This document shows, one piece after another, positions 34,746-42,411 of a stretch of DNA of 64,000 nt (the stretch's first letter is position 1; every line of letters starts with the position of its first letter). The notes beneath the pieces were generated by a model. That model was not told the DNA's origin. It did not search any database and saw only the letters and a list, made by a program, of their open reading frames with translations. The stretch is from Candidatus Bathyarchaeota archaeon. Its GTDB lineage: Archaea > Thermoproteota > Bathyarchaeia > TCS64. The translations under genes and the position numbers were made by a program. The stretch lies in assembly GCA_016783455.1 (NCBI GenBank), contig JADHWN010000003.1, positions 1 to 64,000 of the forward strand, in the 5' to 3' direction.

Positions 34746-34844
34746 ATGGGCAAGTCTGTCAAGGATGGTGGCTGGATTCTCACCAGGTATAAGACCAAGA
34801 AGAACGGGAAGACCGTCTACAAGGTCAAGAAGGTTCGAAAGTAG
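34746..34844 (+). CDS. 32-residue basic protein (putative)
   Basis: The frame reads MGKSVKDGGWILTRYKTKK and ends in GKTVYKVKKVRK: about one third Lys/Arg with two aromatic residues in a WxLxRYKTKKNGKTVYKV pattern. It has its own A/T-rich promoter and G/C-biased third positions. It looks like a single beta-hairpin nucleic-acid-binding or ribosomal-type peptide. No family is recognised. It is too short for routine gene calling; reality rests on composition and promoter spacing. Confidence 0.5.
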   Translation: MGKSVKDGGWILTRYKTKKNGKTVYKVKKVRK

Positions 34845-34930
34845 CTTTTGATGACAGGATTATAGGCGACAGCGCTCATGAGTCCCAGCGCTGAATCTCA
34901 CCTATATGACGTAATTCCTTAATCCCCGGC

Positions 34931-35737
34931 TCAGTAAATTATGTCGCAGGGGATCCCACGGACTCGGCACTTCTCGGATACCTCCCGCTTGAACTTGGCG
35001 TAGTATCCAGACTCCTTACCAACCGCCGCCTCGAACAGGGGCTGGAGGTCGGGATATCCCTCCGACAACGCCCTCCTGATCTGGGGCATGTTCCCCGACT
35101 TTATGTTCAGCCTGTCCACCAAGACGTGGTTGACGCTCGAGGCCAGCTCGTCGAGGAGTCCGTCGAGGCCCTCCTCCGAGAGGTATGGCAGGATGGGCCC
35201 GAGGAAGGCCCAGGTCGTGATGCCCTCTTCGCTCACCCTCTTCAGGGCGTCGAGCCTGGCCTCCACCGGCGACGCCCCGGGCTCGAACACCTTTCTCACC
35301 CGGTCGTCGTAGGCCGTGATGGTGAAACCCACATCGCATCTGTCGAACTGCCTCAGCAGGTCCAGGTCCCTGAGGACGAGGTCGGACTTTGTGAGGACGG
35401 AGACCGGGAACTGGTGCTCAAGGAGAATCTTCAGGGAGCCCCGGGTCAACTCGTACTTCCTCTCTACGGGCTGGTAGGGGTCGGTGACGCTGGAGAGGAG
35501 GACCACCCCCTTTGCCTTCTTGGCGGCCTCGACCTCCAGCCGCTCCAGGGCGTTGACCTTGACGTCGACGAAGGAGCCCCACTCCTCATGGGCGTGGCCG
35601 CCCCAGCGCCCCATGAACCTTGCGTAGCAGTAGACGCAGCCGTGGCCGCATCCCAGGTAGGGGTTGACGGCGTAGTCGACGCTACCTATGCCGCTCTTGC
35701 CCAGGATCGTCTTACACGTCCTCTCCCCAATCTTCAA
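34931..35737 (-). CDS. Radical SAM protein of the SplB-like group
   Basis: 268 residues. The 4Fe-4S/SAM motif CGHGCVYCYARFM (C-x3-C-x2-C) lies near residue 30, followed by SSVTDPYQPVE and LTKSDLVLRDLDLL as in COG1533-type proteins related to spore photoproduct lyase. The substrate is unknown; a role in nucleic-acid or cofactor repair is possible. The start is TTG 35737 after a purine-rich GGGGGCAGACGGA. The promoter element TTTTATA lies about 65 bases upstream on the same strand. Confidence 0.85.
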   Translation of the reverse strand: MKIGERTCKTILGKSGIGSVDYAVNPYLGCGHGCVYCYARFMGRWGGHAHEEWGSFVDVKVNALERLEVEAAKKAKGVVLLSSVTDPYQPVERKYELTRGSLKILLEHQFPVSVLTKSDLVLRDLDLLRQFDRCDVGFTITAYDDRVRKVFEPGASPVEARLDALKRVSEEGITTWAFLGPILPYLSEEGLDGLLDELASSVNHVLVDRLNIKSGNMPQIRRALSEGYPDLQPLFEAAVGKESGYYAKFKREVSEKCRVRGIPCDIIY

Positions 35738-35800
35738 TCCGTCTGCCCCCTATCCTATCAGGAACCCCAAGGCTTCAATGTTGAGGTTCGTGTCTGGCAG

Positions 35801-35807
35801 TATAAAA
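35801..35807 (-). promoter_or_regulatory. TATA-like element of the SplB-like gene
   Basis: On the minus strand TTTTATA lies 64-70 bases upstream of the TTG start, predicting a leader of roughly 40 bases. Confidence 0.4.
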
Positions 35808-35845
35808 CCGCTATTTTTTGAGGGTTCCTTCCGATAGGGTTAGGA

Positions 35846-35857
35846 ATATATAAATAA
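35846..35857 (+). promoter_or_regulatory. TATA-like element of the flavodoxin gene
   Basis: ATATATAAATAA is the strongest A/T box in the intergenic region. It lies 71-82 bases before the ATG, so a leader of about 50 bases is expected; that leader contains the hairpin at 35883-35910. Confidence 0.5.
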
Positions 35858-35882
35858 ATCAATCAAGTAGAATCAGGAGATA

Positions 35883-35910
35883 CCTCCCTGGACCTCAGGG
35901 TCCGAGGGGG
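35883..35910 (+). promoter_or_regulatory. Strong hairpin in the flavodoxin 5' leader
   Basis: The bases CCTCCCTGGACC pair with GGTCCGAGGGGG around a TCAG loop: 12 positions with one C-A mismatch and two G-U pairs. It lies between the TATA box and the ATG at 35928 and ends 17 bases before the start codon. A role in translation control or mRNA stability is inferred from position only. Confidence 0.5.
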
Positions 35911-35927
35911 AACAGGGTTGAAATGAA

Positions 35928-36386
35928 ATGAAGGTAGTAGTCGTTTACGATAGCCAGACCGGGAACACGGAGAAGATGGCCAAGGCGATCGCCAAGGGTG
36001 CAGGCTCCGTTGTGGGTGTCGACATCAAGAAGATTGGGGAGCCGTTCCCCCTCACGGTGCTAGCTGAGGCGGACGGGGTCATCTACGGGTCACCTTGCAT
36101 CTACGCCAACGTCACACCGGGGATGCGGAACCTCGTCGAGAACATGGAATGCTACATCAAAGCCGGTAAGATAGACGTCAAGGGGCACCCCGCTGCGGTG
36201 TTCGGGAGCTACGGCTGGGACGGCGCCTGGGTAATGGAGGGCGTCTTCAAGTTGTCCCTCAAGAGCCTCGGCTTGAAGGTCCAGGATGAGGTCTGCGTCG
36301 AGGTGGCCAGCAACGTCAAGTACAACGAGAGCGAGTCCCTGAAGAAGTGCAAGGACTTCGGCAAGAAATTCGCCGAATCCCTGTAA
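35928..36386 (+). CDS. Flavodoxin-like protein
   Basis: 152 residues. The FMN phosphate loop SQTGNTEKMAKAI is at residues 9-21, and SPCIYANVTPGMRN and GSYGWDG follow as FMN-stacking loops. It is a single-domain low-potential electron carrier of the cytoplasm, or an NAD(P)H:quinone-reductase-like FMN protein. It has an unusually structured leader. T-rich DNA downstream probably terminates transcription. Confidence 0.9.
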   Translation: MKVVVVYDSQTGNTEKMAKAIAKGAGSVVGVDIKKIGEPFPLTVLAEADGVIYGSPCIYANVTPGMRNLVENMECYIKAGKIDVKGHPAAVFGSYGWDGAWVMEGVFKLSLKSLGLKVQDEVCVEVASNVKYNESESLKKCKDFGKKFAESL

Positions 36387-36403
36387 TCGGGGCTCACGAA
36401 TCC

Positions 36404-36429
36404 ATTTTTCTTTAGTTTTCCTGAAAAAA
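36404..36429. terminator. Bidirectional oligo-T terminator region
   Basis: The plus strand has ATTTTTCTTTAGTTTTCC after the flavodoxin stop, and the minus strand has a run of six T (36424-36429) downstream of the SagB-type gene. Archaeal RNA polymerase stops at such T tracts without a hairpin. Confidence 0.55.
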
Positions 36430-36443
36430 GAGGATGATGTACT

Positions 36444-37184
36444 CTACCTCTTCTTCCCTACGGTCGCCACGTAGATCGCGAAGTGCTCCTCCCCGTCGAT
36501 GTTCAATAGTCCATTCAACTGGTCGTCGTTGAAGGCCCCGATAGCGCAGACGCCGCTCCCTATTGCCTCAGCGGCGAGGTACAGGTTCTGGCAGACGTGT
36601 CCAACGTCCACGTGTATGTACCTGTACCCCCTCTCCCCGTAGCGCCATGCCATCCTGTAGGGGATAGCCGTCCAGATGAACGTGGCTGCGCTGGCCTTCA
36701 CGAATCTCTGACCCAGGCAGGCGGCTGAGACCTTCTCCGCCATGGATTCACCCGTCTCAACCTCGACGAGCTTGTGCTCCGTGGCCAGGAACCTGTAGAT
36801 TCCGGGTTTCAGGCCGTCCACCCGATTGACCAGAACGTATGTCTCGAAGGCGTGGCGGGCGCCCGCTGACGGCACGTTCCTCAGCGTGGCGTTTCTCCCT
36901 GCAACCTCTCTCACCCCCTGCGTGCACCACAGCAGCCACGACAGCTCCCCCAGCGTCAGGGGGGCATCGGAGTACTCCCTCACGCTCCTGCGGTCCTCGA
37001 TGGCCCTCCTGAGGGAGACGTCGCCCACACTGACCTTCGGAGGCTTCGGGAGGTCGACGACCGTCCTCGACTTGTCGTATGGCAGCTCAAGGGGGGGCTG
37101 GGGGAGCCCCCTGCTCTGGTCCGAACTGCCCATGTTCTCATACTTGGTCCCCTCAATGAACTCCTTCCCGGTCCCTCGCGCCAC
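36444..37184 (-). CDS. SagB-type nitroreductase-fold dehydrogenase
   Basis: 246 residues. SLRRAIEDRRSVREYSDAPL is the nitroreductase FMN motif, PSAGARHAFETYVLV and a C-terminal GSGVCAIGAFNDDQ match SagB/ThcOx-type enzymes. SagB enzymes oxidise azoline rings in peptide natural products, but most archaeal relatives are orphans, and no cyclodehydratase or precursor peptide is seen here. The frame opens at TTG 37199, but GTG 37184 lies 8 bases after GGAGG and is preferred. Confidence 0.87.
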   Translation of the reverse strand: MARGTGKEFIEGTKYENMGSSDQSRGLPQPPLELPYDKSRTVVDLPKPPKVSVGDVSLRRAIEDRRSVREYSDAPLTLGELSWLLWCTQGVREVAGRNATLRNVPSAGARHAFETYVLVNRVDGLKPGIYRFLATEHKLVEVETGESMAEKVSAACLGQRFVKASAATFIWTAIPYRMAWRYGERGYRYIHVDVGHVCQNLYLAAEAIGSGVCAIGAFNDDQLNGLLNIDGEEHFAIYVATVGKKR

Positions 37185-37244
37185 TCTCCATTCCTCCAAT
37201 GATGGTGGTCTGCTTGTGACTTATAACCTCAATACGCTTAAGGC

Positions 37245-37340
37245 GGGGTGGAACCCCACATAACTGGGCCAGAAACGTATGGTTTAAAACCGATATGTAA
37301 ATAGGAGACGGATAGACGAGGATTAACTCCCTGAAGGGAG
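37245..37340. other. Structured intergenic stretch with two hairpins and a palindromic TATA
   Basis: GGGGTGGAACCCC (37245-37257) and CTCCCTGAAGGGAG (37327-37340) can form short perfect stems. Between them ATGGTTTAAAACCGAT (37279-37294) is a near-perfect palindrome that contains a TATA-like core and could promote in both directions. The region may be a regulated leader of the radical-SAM gene at 37413 or hold a small RNA. No tRNA or C/D-box pattern fits. Confidence 0.35.
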
Positions 37341-37412
37341 AGACGTGCAGGGCTGATACGAAGGGGATAGGAAGAATTGTTGAAACGGAAGAGACCTCGA
37401 CCGGGTAGAGGT

Positions 37413-38120
37413 ATGAACAGGCTGCGCGTGCCCATCGCCAGGCTGCTGAAACTGAGTCTCCGAGACTATCCCGGGAAGCTCTGCTCCAAGGTGTACGTCT
37501 ACGGCTGCAACTTCAGGTGCCCCTATTGCCCGGACACTGACCTCATACACAACCAGCAGGAGGGGAGCAAGGTCCTGGAGAGCGACGTTTACGACCACCT
37601 CTACAGGGTGAGGGGTTACGTCACCGGCCTGTGCATCGGGGGTGGGGAGCCCACACTACACAACGGCCTTCTCGGCTTCATCTACAGGGTCAAGTCCCTG
37701 GGGCATGACGTGAAGCTTGACACCAACGGGACCAGGTATAAGAGGATAGAGAAGCTCATGGAGGAGAGGCTCATCGACTACGTCTCGATGGAGATTAAGG
37801 CGCCCCTTGAGAGATATCCCGAGATTGTGATGTCCAAGGTCGATATGGACTCCGTGAGGCAGAGCATAAGGCTCCTGCGACGGGGGGGCGTCGATCACGA
37901 GTTCACGGTGACGATGATACCGGGCCTCCTCGACGGGGCCGATCTGGAGGAGATAGCCCAATACCTCATAGGCTCGAAACGGTTCGTACTGCAGCAGCTC
38001 ACGCTGCCGGGGAGGCACTGCCCCGAGCTAGAAGACGTGGACAGGTACAGCTTGAACGAGGTGAGGGCTTTCCGAGATAGAGTGGCCCCGTATTTTGGTT
38101 CATGCGAACTACGAATATGA
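37413..38120 (+). CDS. Radical SAM activating enzyme (PflA/NrdG2-like)
   Basis: 235 residues. LSLRDYPGKLCSKVYVYGC leads into the C-x3-C-x2-C motif CNFRCPYC, typical of anaerobic ribonucleotide-reductase or pyruvate-formate-lyase activating enzymes. GGGEPTLHNGL and KLDTNGT follow. No glycyl-radical enzyme gene is in the window. The frame opens at TTG 37377; ATG 37413 begins the family N-terminus. Confidence 0.87.
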   Translation: MNRLRVPIARLLKLSLRDYPGKLCSKVYVYGCNFRCPYCPDTDLIHNQQEGSKVLESDVYDHLYRVRGYVTGLCIGGGEPTLHNGLLGFIYRVKSLGHDVKLDTNGTRYKRIEKLMEERLIDYVSMEIKAPLERYPEIVMSKVDMDSVRQSIRLLRRGGVDHEFTVTMIPGLLDGADLEEIAQYLIGSKRFVLQQLTLPGRHCPELEDVDRYSLNEVRAFRDRVAPYFGSCELRI

Positions 38121-38146
38121 TCTCTATGGCGAAACTTCTTGGGGAG

Positions 38147-38761
38147 TCAGTAAAAGCCGAAAAGGGACATCAGGAAGGGGGAGACCGTCACCTCGATGAC
38201 CGCCGCCAGGACTATGAGGGGCAGTATCCTCGTGATGAAGAGTCTCATGGCCTTGATCAGCTCCAGTCTCAGGCTCCCTCTTCCCCTCAATCGGTTTATC
38301 AGTGAATATCCTAGGCTCATCCCCATCGCCGAGCAGAGGAGCAGTGTGGGTATCTCGATTATCCCGTGCGGTATCAATCCGACTAGGACGAAGCTGAGGC
38401 TACTCTCCAGGATCATGGTGTGGGAGATGTTGCCTATCACGAAGCCGTTGAGGGCGCTCAGGTACAGGGACGGGAAGCTGAACACGTAGCCCAGGGTTAT
38501 CCACAGGAAGCCGTTGAACACGTTGTTGCCTATGATGAACATCAGGAACTGCACGAGGGTGTAATCCTGAATCCCAGAGGGGAGGGCGTCAATGTACGCC
38601 TCCATTATGTTAAAGTTCCCCAAGCTGTAGCCGGCAGCCAGCGAGAAGAAGAATATCAGGAAGGCTATCGCATACGCTGGCATCAGGCTTCGCACGTAAT
38701 CTGCCTGGTTTCCGAAGAATAGGCCCAGGAGGCCCCCACGCCTGTTCTGCCTCCTTTCCAT
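38147..38761 (-). CDS. SpoIIM-family (DUF95) membrane protein
   Basis: 204 residues with about five to six TM helices. GNNVFNGFLWITLGYVFSF and LIPHGIIEIPTLLLCSA, with the conserved PHG-x-x-E, identify the stage II sporulation protein M family, which is widespread in non-sporulating bacteria and archaea and of unclear envelope function. It starts 2 bases after the histone stop, so both are one transcript, an unusual pairing. Confidence 0.87.
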   Translation of the reverse strand: MERRQNRRGGLLGLFFGNQADYVRSLMPAYAIAFLIFFFSLAAGYSLGNFNIMEAYIDALPSGIQDYTLVQFLMFIIGNNVFNGFLWITLGYVFSFPSLYLSALNGFVIGNISHTMILESSLSFVLVGLIPHGIIEIPTLLLCSAMGMSLGYSLINRLRGRGSLRLELIKAMRLFITRILPLIVLAAVIEVTVSPFLMSLFGFY

Positions 38762-38763
38762 CG

Positions 38764-38994
38764 TTATCGGCTCTCTCCGCTGTCTCCTGCCTGCTCCACT
38801 ACAATCCTGATATCCCTGTCTAGGACCGTCTTCCTACCCTCGCTCAGAGCGTGGGCGACAGCTGCCTCCGCTATCTTGGATCCGTACTCTCCGATTGCGG
38901 ATCTCATCTCCTCCGCGGCCCCCTCGCTTATCCTCAGGTCTCCATGCTTCCTGAGCAGTCTCCGCATCGGGGCGAGCGTGAAATCTTCAGCCAA
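38764..38994 (-). CDS. Archaeal histone-fold protein
   Basis: 76 residues. LAPMRRLLRKHGDLRISEGA and the helix-3 region GRKTVLDRDIRIVVEQ match archaeal histones, including the R-T pair of the DNA-binding loop (KTVL) and the RD clamp. The N- and C-terminal extensions are short. The TTG start at 38994 is required to keep the N-terminal helix. A TATA-like TTCTTAAATC about 20 bases upstream suggests a leaderless mRNA. It would wrap DNA in the nucleoid as a dimer or polymer. Confidence 0.9.
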   Translation of the reverse strand: MAEDFTLAPMRRLLRKHGDLRISEGAAEEMRSAIGEYGSKIAEAAVAHALSEGRKTVLDRDIRIVVEQAGDSGESR

Positions 38995-39048
38995 GGTTTA
39001 TACCACTCAGATTTAAGAACAAGTCTCCCTATTTTAGGTTCCGCAGGA

Positions 39049-39729
39049 ATGCTGAACCTCATTTTCGTCGAAGCCGCTCTGGAGACCGTGCCAGCCCAGA
39101 TGGTGCGCCACCCCTCGGTCCGGAGGAACGCCAAGAGGCGGGGAAAGAATCCTGAGGAGACCCTCCTAAACCGGAGCCTCCACCACTCCGCCATGCGCAG
39201 GCTCCCCGACGCCCATAAACGTGGACGCCCCGACATAGTGCAGATCTGCCTCCTCGAGGCCCTCGGCGCACCCCTCAACAAGGAGGGAGGCCTCAGGATC
39301 TGGATCCACACGTACGACGACAGGGTGATACAGGTCTCCCCGGAGGTGAGGGTCCCCAGGGACTGCAACAGGTTCGACAGCCTCATGGAGCAGCTCCTCA
39401 TGACCGGCCAGGTGCCCCCTAAGGGAGACGAGCCCCTCATGACCGTGACGCCCAAGAGTCTGGGGGACCTCCTGAAGGAGATAGGCCCATCCCGCACCAT
39501 CGCATTGACAAGTCATGGACGCCCCTCCAACCTGGAGGAGGTCTGCCAGACACTTTCAGGAGAGGAGGTCTCAGTCGTCTTAGTAGGCGCCTTTCCCCAT
39601 GGTCCCATGGGTGAAGGGACCTTGGCGCTGGCAGACGAGGCCATCAGCATCCACTCTGAACCCCTGGAGACGTGGGTCGTGACTTCAAGGCTCGTCTACG
39701 AGTACGAGAGGACACTCGGGAAGACCTGA
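39049..39729 (+). CDS. nep1: rRNA small subunit pseudouridine N1-methyltransferase Nep1
   Basis: 226 residues, SPOUT family. LNLIFVEAALETVP, RGRPDIVQICLLEALGAPLN, IWIHTYDDRVIQVSPEVRVPRD and RFDSLMEQLL match Nep1/Emg1, which methylates a pseudouridine of small-subunit rRNA and aids assembly. The frame is open to 38851 through the histone gene on the other strand; ATG 39049 fits the family start. It is divergent from the histone operon. Confidence 0.93.
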   Translation: MLNLIFVEAALETVPAQMVRHPSVRRNAKRRGKNPEETLLNRSLHHSAMRRLPDAHKRGRPDIVQICLLEALGAPLNKEGGLRIWIHTYDDRVIQVSPEVRVPRDCNRFDSLMEQLLMTGQVPPKGDEPLMTVTPKSLGDLLKEIGPSRTIALTSHGRPSNLEEVCQTLSGEEVSVVLVGAFPHGPMGEGTLALADEAISIHSEPLETWVVTSRLVYEYERTLGKT

Positions 39730-39842
39730 AGCCGACGGGAGATCGACATCACAGATAGTGCATTGATACTTAGGTAAGCACACTTGGTACCGGTACACTT
39801 TACTAAAATAGAGGGAAACAGGGAGGAACTTTCTGGTCTCCG

Positions 39843-40277
39843 ATGGTCTCGAGGAGGATGTGGGGCTACATAAGAAGCCTGTACGAGCAGGCCCTGCCCC
39901 TCATGAAGGAGCCTGGGAATGTCCCGGAGGCCGTCGAGAAGCTCAATCTGATTGTCAGGGTTCAGCCAGGTTTCCACGAGGCGACGTACGCCCTCGGGTA
40001 CGCCCACTTCCTCAACGGCGAACTTGACGAAGCCATCAGGGCCTGGAACATGACCGTCGAGGCAGACCCCGGTAACTCGAAGGCAAGCTTCGGCCTCGCC
40101 TTCGCCCACATGAAGAATGGGGACTACGAAGCCTCCAGGAGGTACGCTCGGATGGCCAGGGAGGGAGGCTATCCCGAGGAGAAGCTGAGGCAGCTCTTCG
40201 ATGAGCTGGAAGTCCTCACGTCTCCGGATGACATGTACGAGGATGGGACCATTCTACCTGCCTTCGACCCAGTGTGA
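39843..40277 (+). CDS. TPR-repeat protein
   Basis: 144 residues with about three tetratricopeptide repeats (roughly 20-120), for example YALGYAHFLNGELDEAIRAW and FGLAFAHMKNGDYEASRRY. There is no signal peptide or catalytic domain. It is a cytoplasmic protein-interaction scaffold of unknown partner. GGAGG lies 16 bases upstream of the ATG, farther than usual. Confidence 0.8.
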   Translation: MVSRRMWGYIRSLYEQALPLMKEPGNVPEAVEKLNLIVRVQPGFHEATYALGYAHFLNGELDEAIRAWNMTVEADPGNSKASFGLAFAHMKNGDYEASRRYARMAREGGYPEEKLRQLFDELEVLTSPDDMYEDGTILPAFDPV

Positions 40278-40306
40278 GTCTCCCAGCTCAATGATTTCTA
40301 GTGCCC

Positions 40307-40834
40307 CTAATTGGACTCTTCCTTCATCTTGTAGTACTCGTCCAGCCTGGGGTCAACGTACGCCCAGTCCTTACCCTCGCCGAAGAAGTCATCCCTCTCC
40401 CCCTCCGTCGTGGGAACCGTCTCGAACTCGCAGTTCTCGTCTCCGACGGTGAGGCACCTAGTGTGCACGAGCTTCTCATCGGGGTTGGCCCACATGGTCT
40501 TCGCCGGGTCGATGAGGCAGTAGAGGCTCCCTATGTCCATCTCGCCGTACTCGAGGACTATCTTGCCCAGCTCGCATATGGGGGGCTTCCCCTCCCGCCT
40601 CTCCCAGAACCCGTACTTGGGGAGGCTCTGATGCCCCTGCTCGGTCCTCTCGGCCACCCTCCTCCCGTACTCCTTCATGGCGTCAAGGACGAGCTGCTTT
40701 CCCCTCTCCCATCCGTACTCGTCCACGAGGGTCCTCGCGTACGCTAGGTGGATGAGGGCCAGCCTATGGGTGACCACCTTGACCTCGTTCTCCGCCTCCG
40801 CCAGTGGGACCATCTTGACTCCTGATCCAGACAT
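40307..40834 (-). CDS. L-2-amino-thiazoline-4-carboxylate hydrolase-like protein
   Basis: 175 residues. GSLYCLIDPAKTMWANPDEKLVH and the conserved Cys in TVGDENCEFE resemble the ATC-hydrolase family and related small-molecule-binding 4VR-like folds. The helical N-terminus has HRLALIHLAYARTLVDEYG. ATC hydrolase opens a thiazoline ring on the way to cysteine. The assignment is by motif memory, so it could be another member of the superfamily. Confidence 0.6.
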   Translation of the reverse strand: MSGSGVKMVPLAEAENEVKVVTHRLALIHLAYARTLVDEYGWERGKQLVLDAMKEYGRRVAERTEQGHQSLPKYGFWERREGKPPICELGKIVLEYGEMDIGSLYCLIDPAKTMWANPDEKLVHTRCLTVGDENCEFETVPTTEGERDDFFGEGKDWAYVDPRLDEYYKMKEESN

Positions 40835-40930
40835 CTATCTCAGCCACTCATGGATGATGTCTGGGACCCCTTAAATCATGTCTGGCTGTGGGCTGAAATA
40901 CTGAGAAAGAAGGGAATGACGCCTATGCCC

Positions 40931-42340
40931 CTATGGACTGCCGGTGGCTGTCCTGTTCGTGCTTGAGATCTGGGTCGAGTTCTGCTGAGGTAACTCGTCT
41001 GTCCACTGATTCTGGGTGCCCGGCTTCTCCTGGTTCTGCGTTCCACTCTGGGAGCTGCCTCCGGGCTTTGCCTGGCTCTGTTCCTGTGTGGCTTCCTTGA
41101 TGGAGCGACGGACATTCTTGTTCGCCTCGACCACGTTGCTGTTGGCCTCCTTCAGGAGGTTCCTGACGGCCTCGGCGTTCCCCGCCCTGATCTCATCGGC
41201 GATCTCGTCGAACATCTCCCTGCTTCTGTTGAGGAGGGCGTCCACCTCGGTCTGGACGTCCGTGTAGTTGGCGTATCTCTGACTGATCCTCATGGCTGAG
41301 GTGTTGAGGGCCTGCATCTTGGCCTCAACCATGTTCATCGCCCTGATCTGGGTGGCGGTTTCGCCGTCCAGCTCGTTAAGCCCCTCGTTTATCGAGTTCA
41401 CGGCTGCGTGGAGCTCGTCGAGGGAGACGTTGATGTTGCCGCTGGTCAGTCGCTCCTGGAGGCCCTGAACCTTCATCTCGACCGTGGAGAGGACCGCTCG
41501 GACCTGGTTGGCCTTCCCCGCCTCGAGGCTGGTCTGGATCCTCTCAAGGGTCCCGTTGATGTTGCGTATGTTGTTCTGGACCTGTGCCATGAACTGCTGG
41601 GTCCTCCTCTCCTTGTAGGCCATGACGGTGCTGTTCATTAGGCCATTCGCCTGGCCAAGGGTCTCCCTTGCGGTAGCGAGGGCCCTAGCAGCGGTCCTCA
41701 GTTCCCCCTCCTCGATGTGGGCCTCGGCATCTCCCAGGTTCGTCCAAGCCTTACGGAGCATCTCAAGTACCGCTGACATGTTGTAGCCCTCTCCGTCGAG
41801 GCTCATCACGGTCGCGTTGAGCCTTCCAAGATACGTGTAGCCCCTCTCTATCGCGACTTTGAGGCCCCTCTCGGTCTCGTTGAAAACAGGCTCGTCGGTC
41901 TCCGTGGGCTCCTCAGTCGCCTGAACGTGGTCCATGAACATCCGATAGGCGTTTCCGAAGTGGTTCAAGGCGCCCCTTGCCAGTTGAGCGGCGGCCTGAT
42001 ACTCCCCGCTGGAGATCAGCTCCCTCGTCTCGTGGAGGGCCTCGACGCCGAGCCTGTATTCAGCCCTCGCCGCCTCGGGTATCTCCAGGTCCCTGTCCTC
42101 GAAGGCCCTCTCCACCTTCTCCCAGCCCTTCTCGAGCTGGAACAACAGCTTCTCAGCGAGGGCCTCGTGGTCAACCGCTGTGGCGTTTAGATCCACGTTG
42201 GAGATCAGCGAGTTGAACTCTGAAATTACGTTTGATGTCACAACCGCCCTCGGAGCCAGTGAGGCGGCCCCAGAGACGTTTACCGTTGGGGCTAGGATGA
42301 CCATGACCAGCAGGAGAGTAAGGATCTTTCTCGAAGTCAC
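40931..42340 (-). CDS. Secreted helical-repeat protein, probably surface-exposed
   Basis: 469 residues. The start is GTG 42340, since a perfect SD GGTGATAAGT precedes it; the frame up to 42415 is discarded. A classic signal peptide (LTLLLVMVILAPTVNVSGA) is followed by long amphipathic helices with repeated N-glycosylation sequons. Two or three helical units of about 100 residues recur around GEYQAAAQLARGAL and EEGELRTAARALATARETL. The C-terminus is Gln/Ser/Gly/Pro-rich and unstructured (from about 425). It lies 71 bases downstream of a membrane-bound winged-helix regulator, on the same strand. Confidence 0.8.
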   Translation of the reverse strand: MTSRKILTLLLVMVILAPTVNVSGAASLAPRAVVTSNVISEFNSLISNVDLNATAVDHEALAEKLLFQLEKGWEKVERAFEDRDLEIPEAARAEYRLGVEALHETRELISSGEYQAAAQLARGALNHFGNAYRMFMDHVQATEEPTETDEPVFNETERGLKVAIERGYTYLGRLNATVMSLDGEGYNMSAVLEMLRKAWTNLGDAEAHIEEGELRTAARALATARETLGQANGLMNSTVMAYKERRTQQFMAQVQNNIRNINGTLERIQTSLEAGKANQVRAVLSTVEMKVQGLQERLTSGNINVSLDELHAAVNSINEGLNELDGETATQIRAMNMVEAKMQALNTSAMRISQRYANYTDVQTEVDALLNRSREMFDEIADEIRAGNAEAVRNLLKEANSNVVEANKNVRRSIKEATQEQSQAKPGGSSQSGTQNQEKPGTQNQWTDELPQQNSTQISSTNRTATGSP

Positions 42341-42411
42341 ACTTATCACCGGATATAGTGATGGAGGGGTTGAATTAGAGGAACCCGGAGGAACATCCCG
42401 GAACAGCTGTT

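Noticed and set aside
34848..34895. Possible C/D-box small RNA (TGATGA...CTGA)
   Set aside because: A C-like box and a D-like box exist, but no good D' or C' box and no terminal stem. Not enough to call an RNA.
36444..37184. Thiazole/oxazole peptide biosynthesis cluster around the SagB-type gene
   Set aside because: No cyclodehydratase, YcaO or precursor peptide gene lies nearby; the neighbours are a flavodoxin and a radical-SAM gene.
38851..39048. N-terminal extension of Nep1
   Set aside because: It runs antisense through the histone gene and does not resemble Nep1; ATG 39049 begins the family motif.
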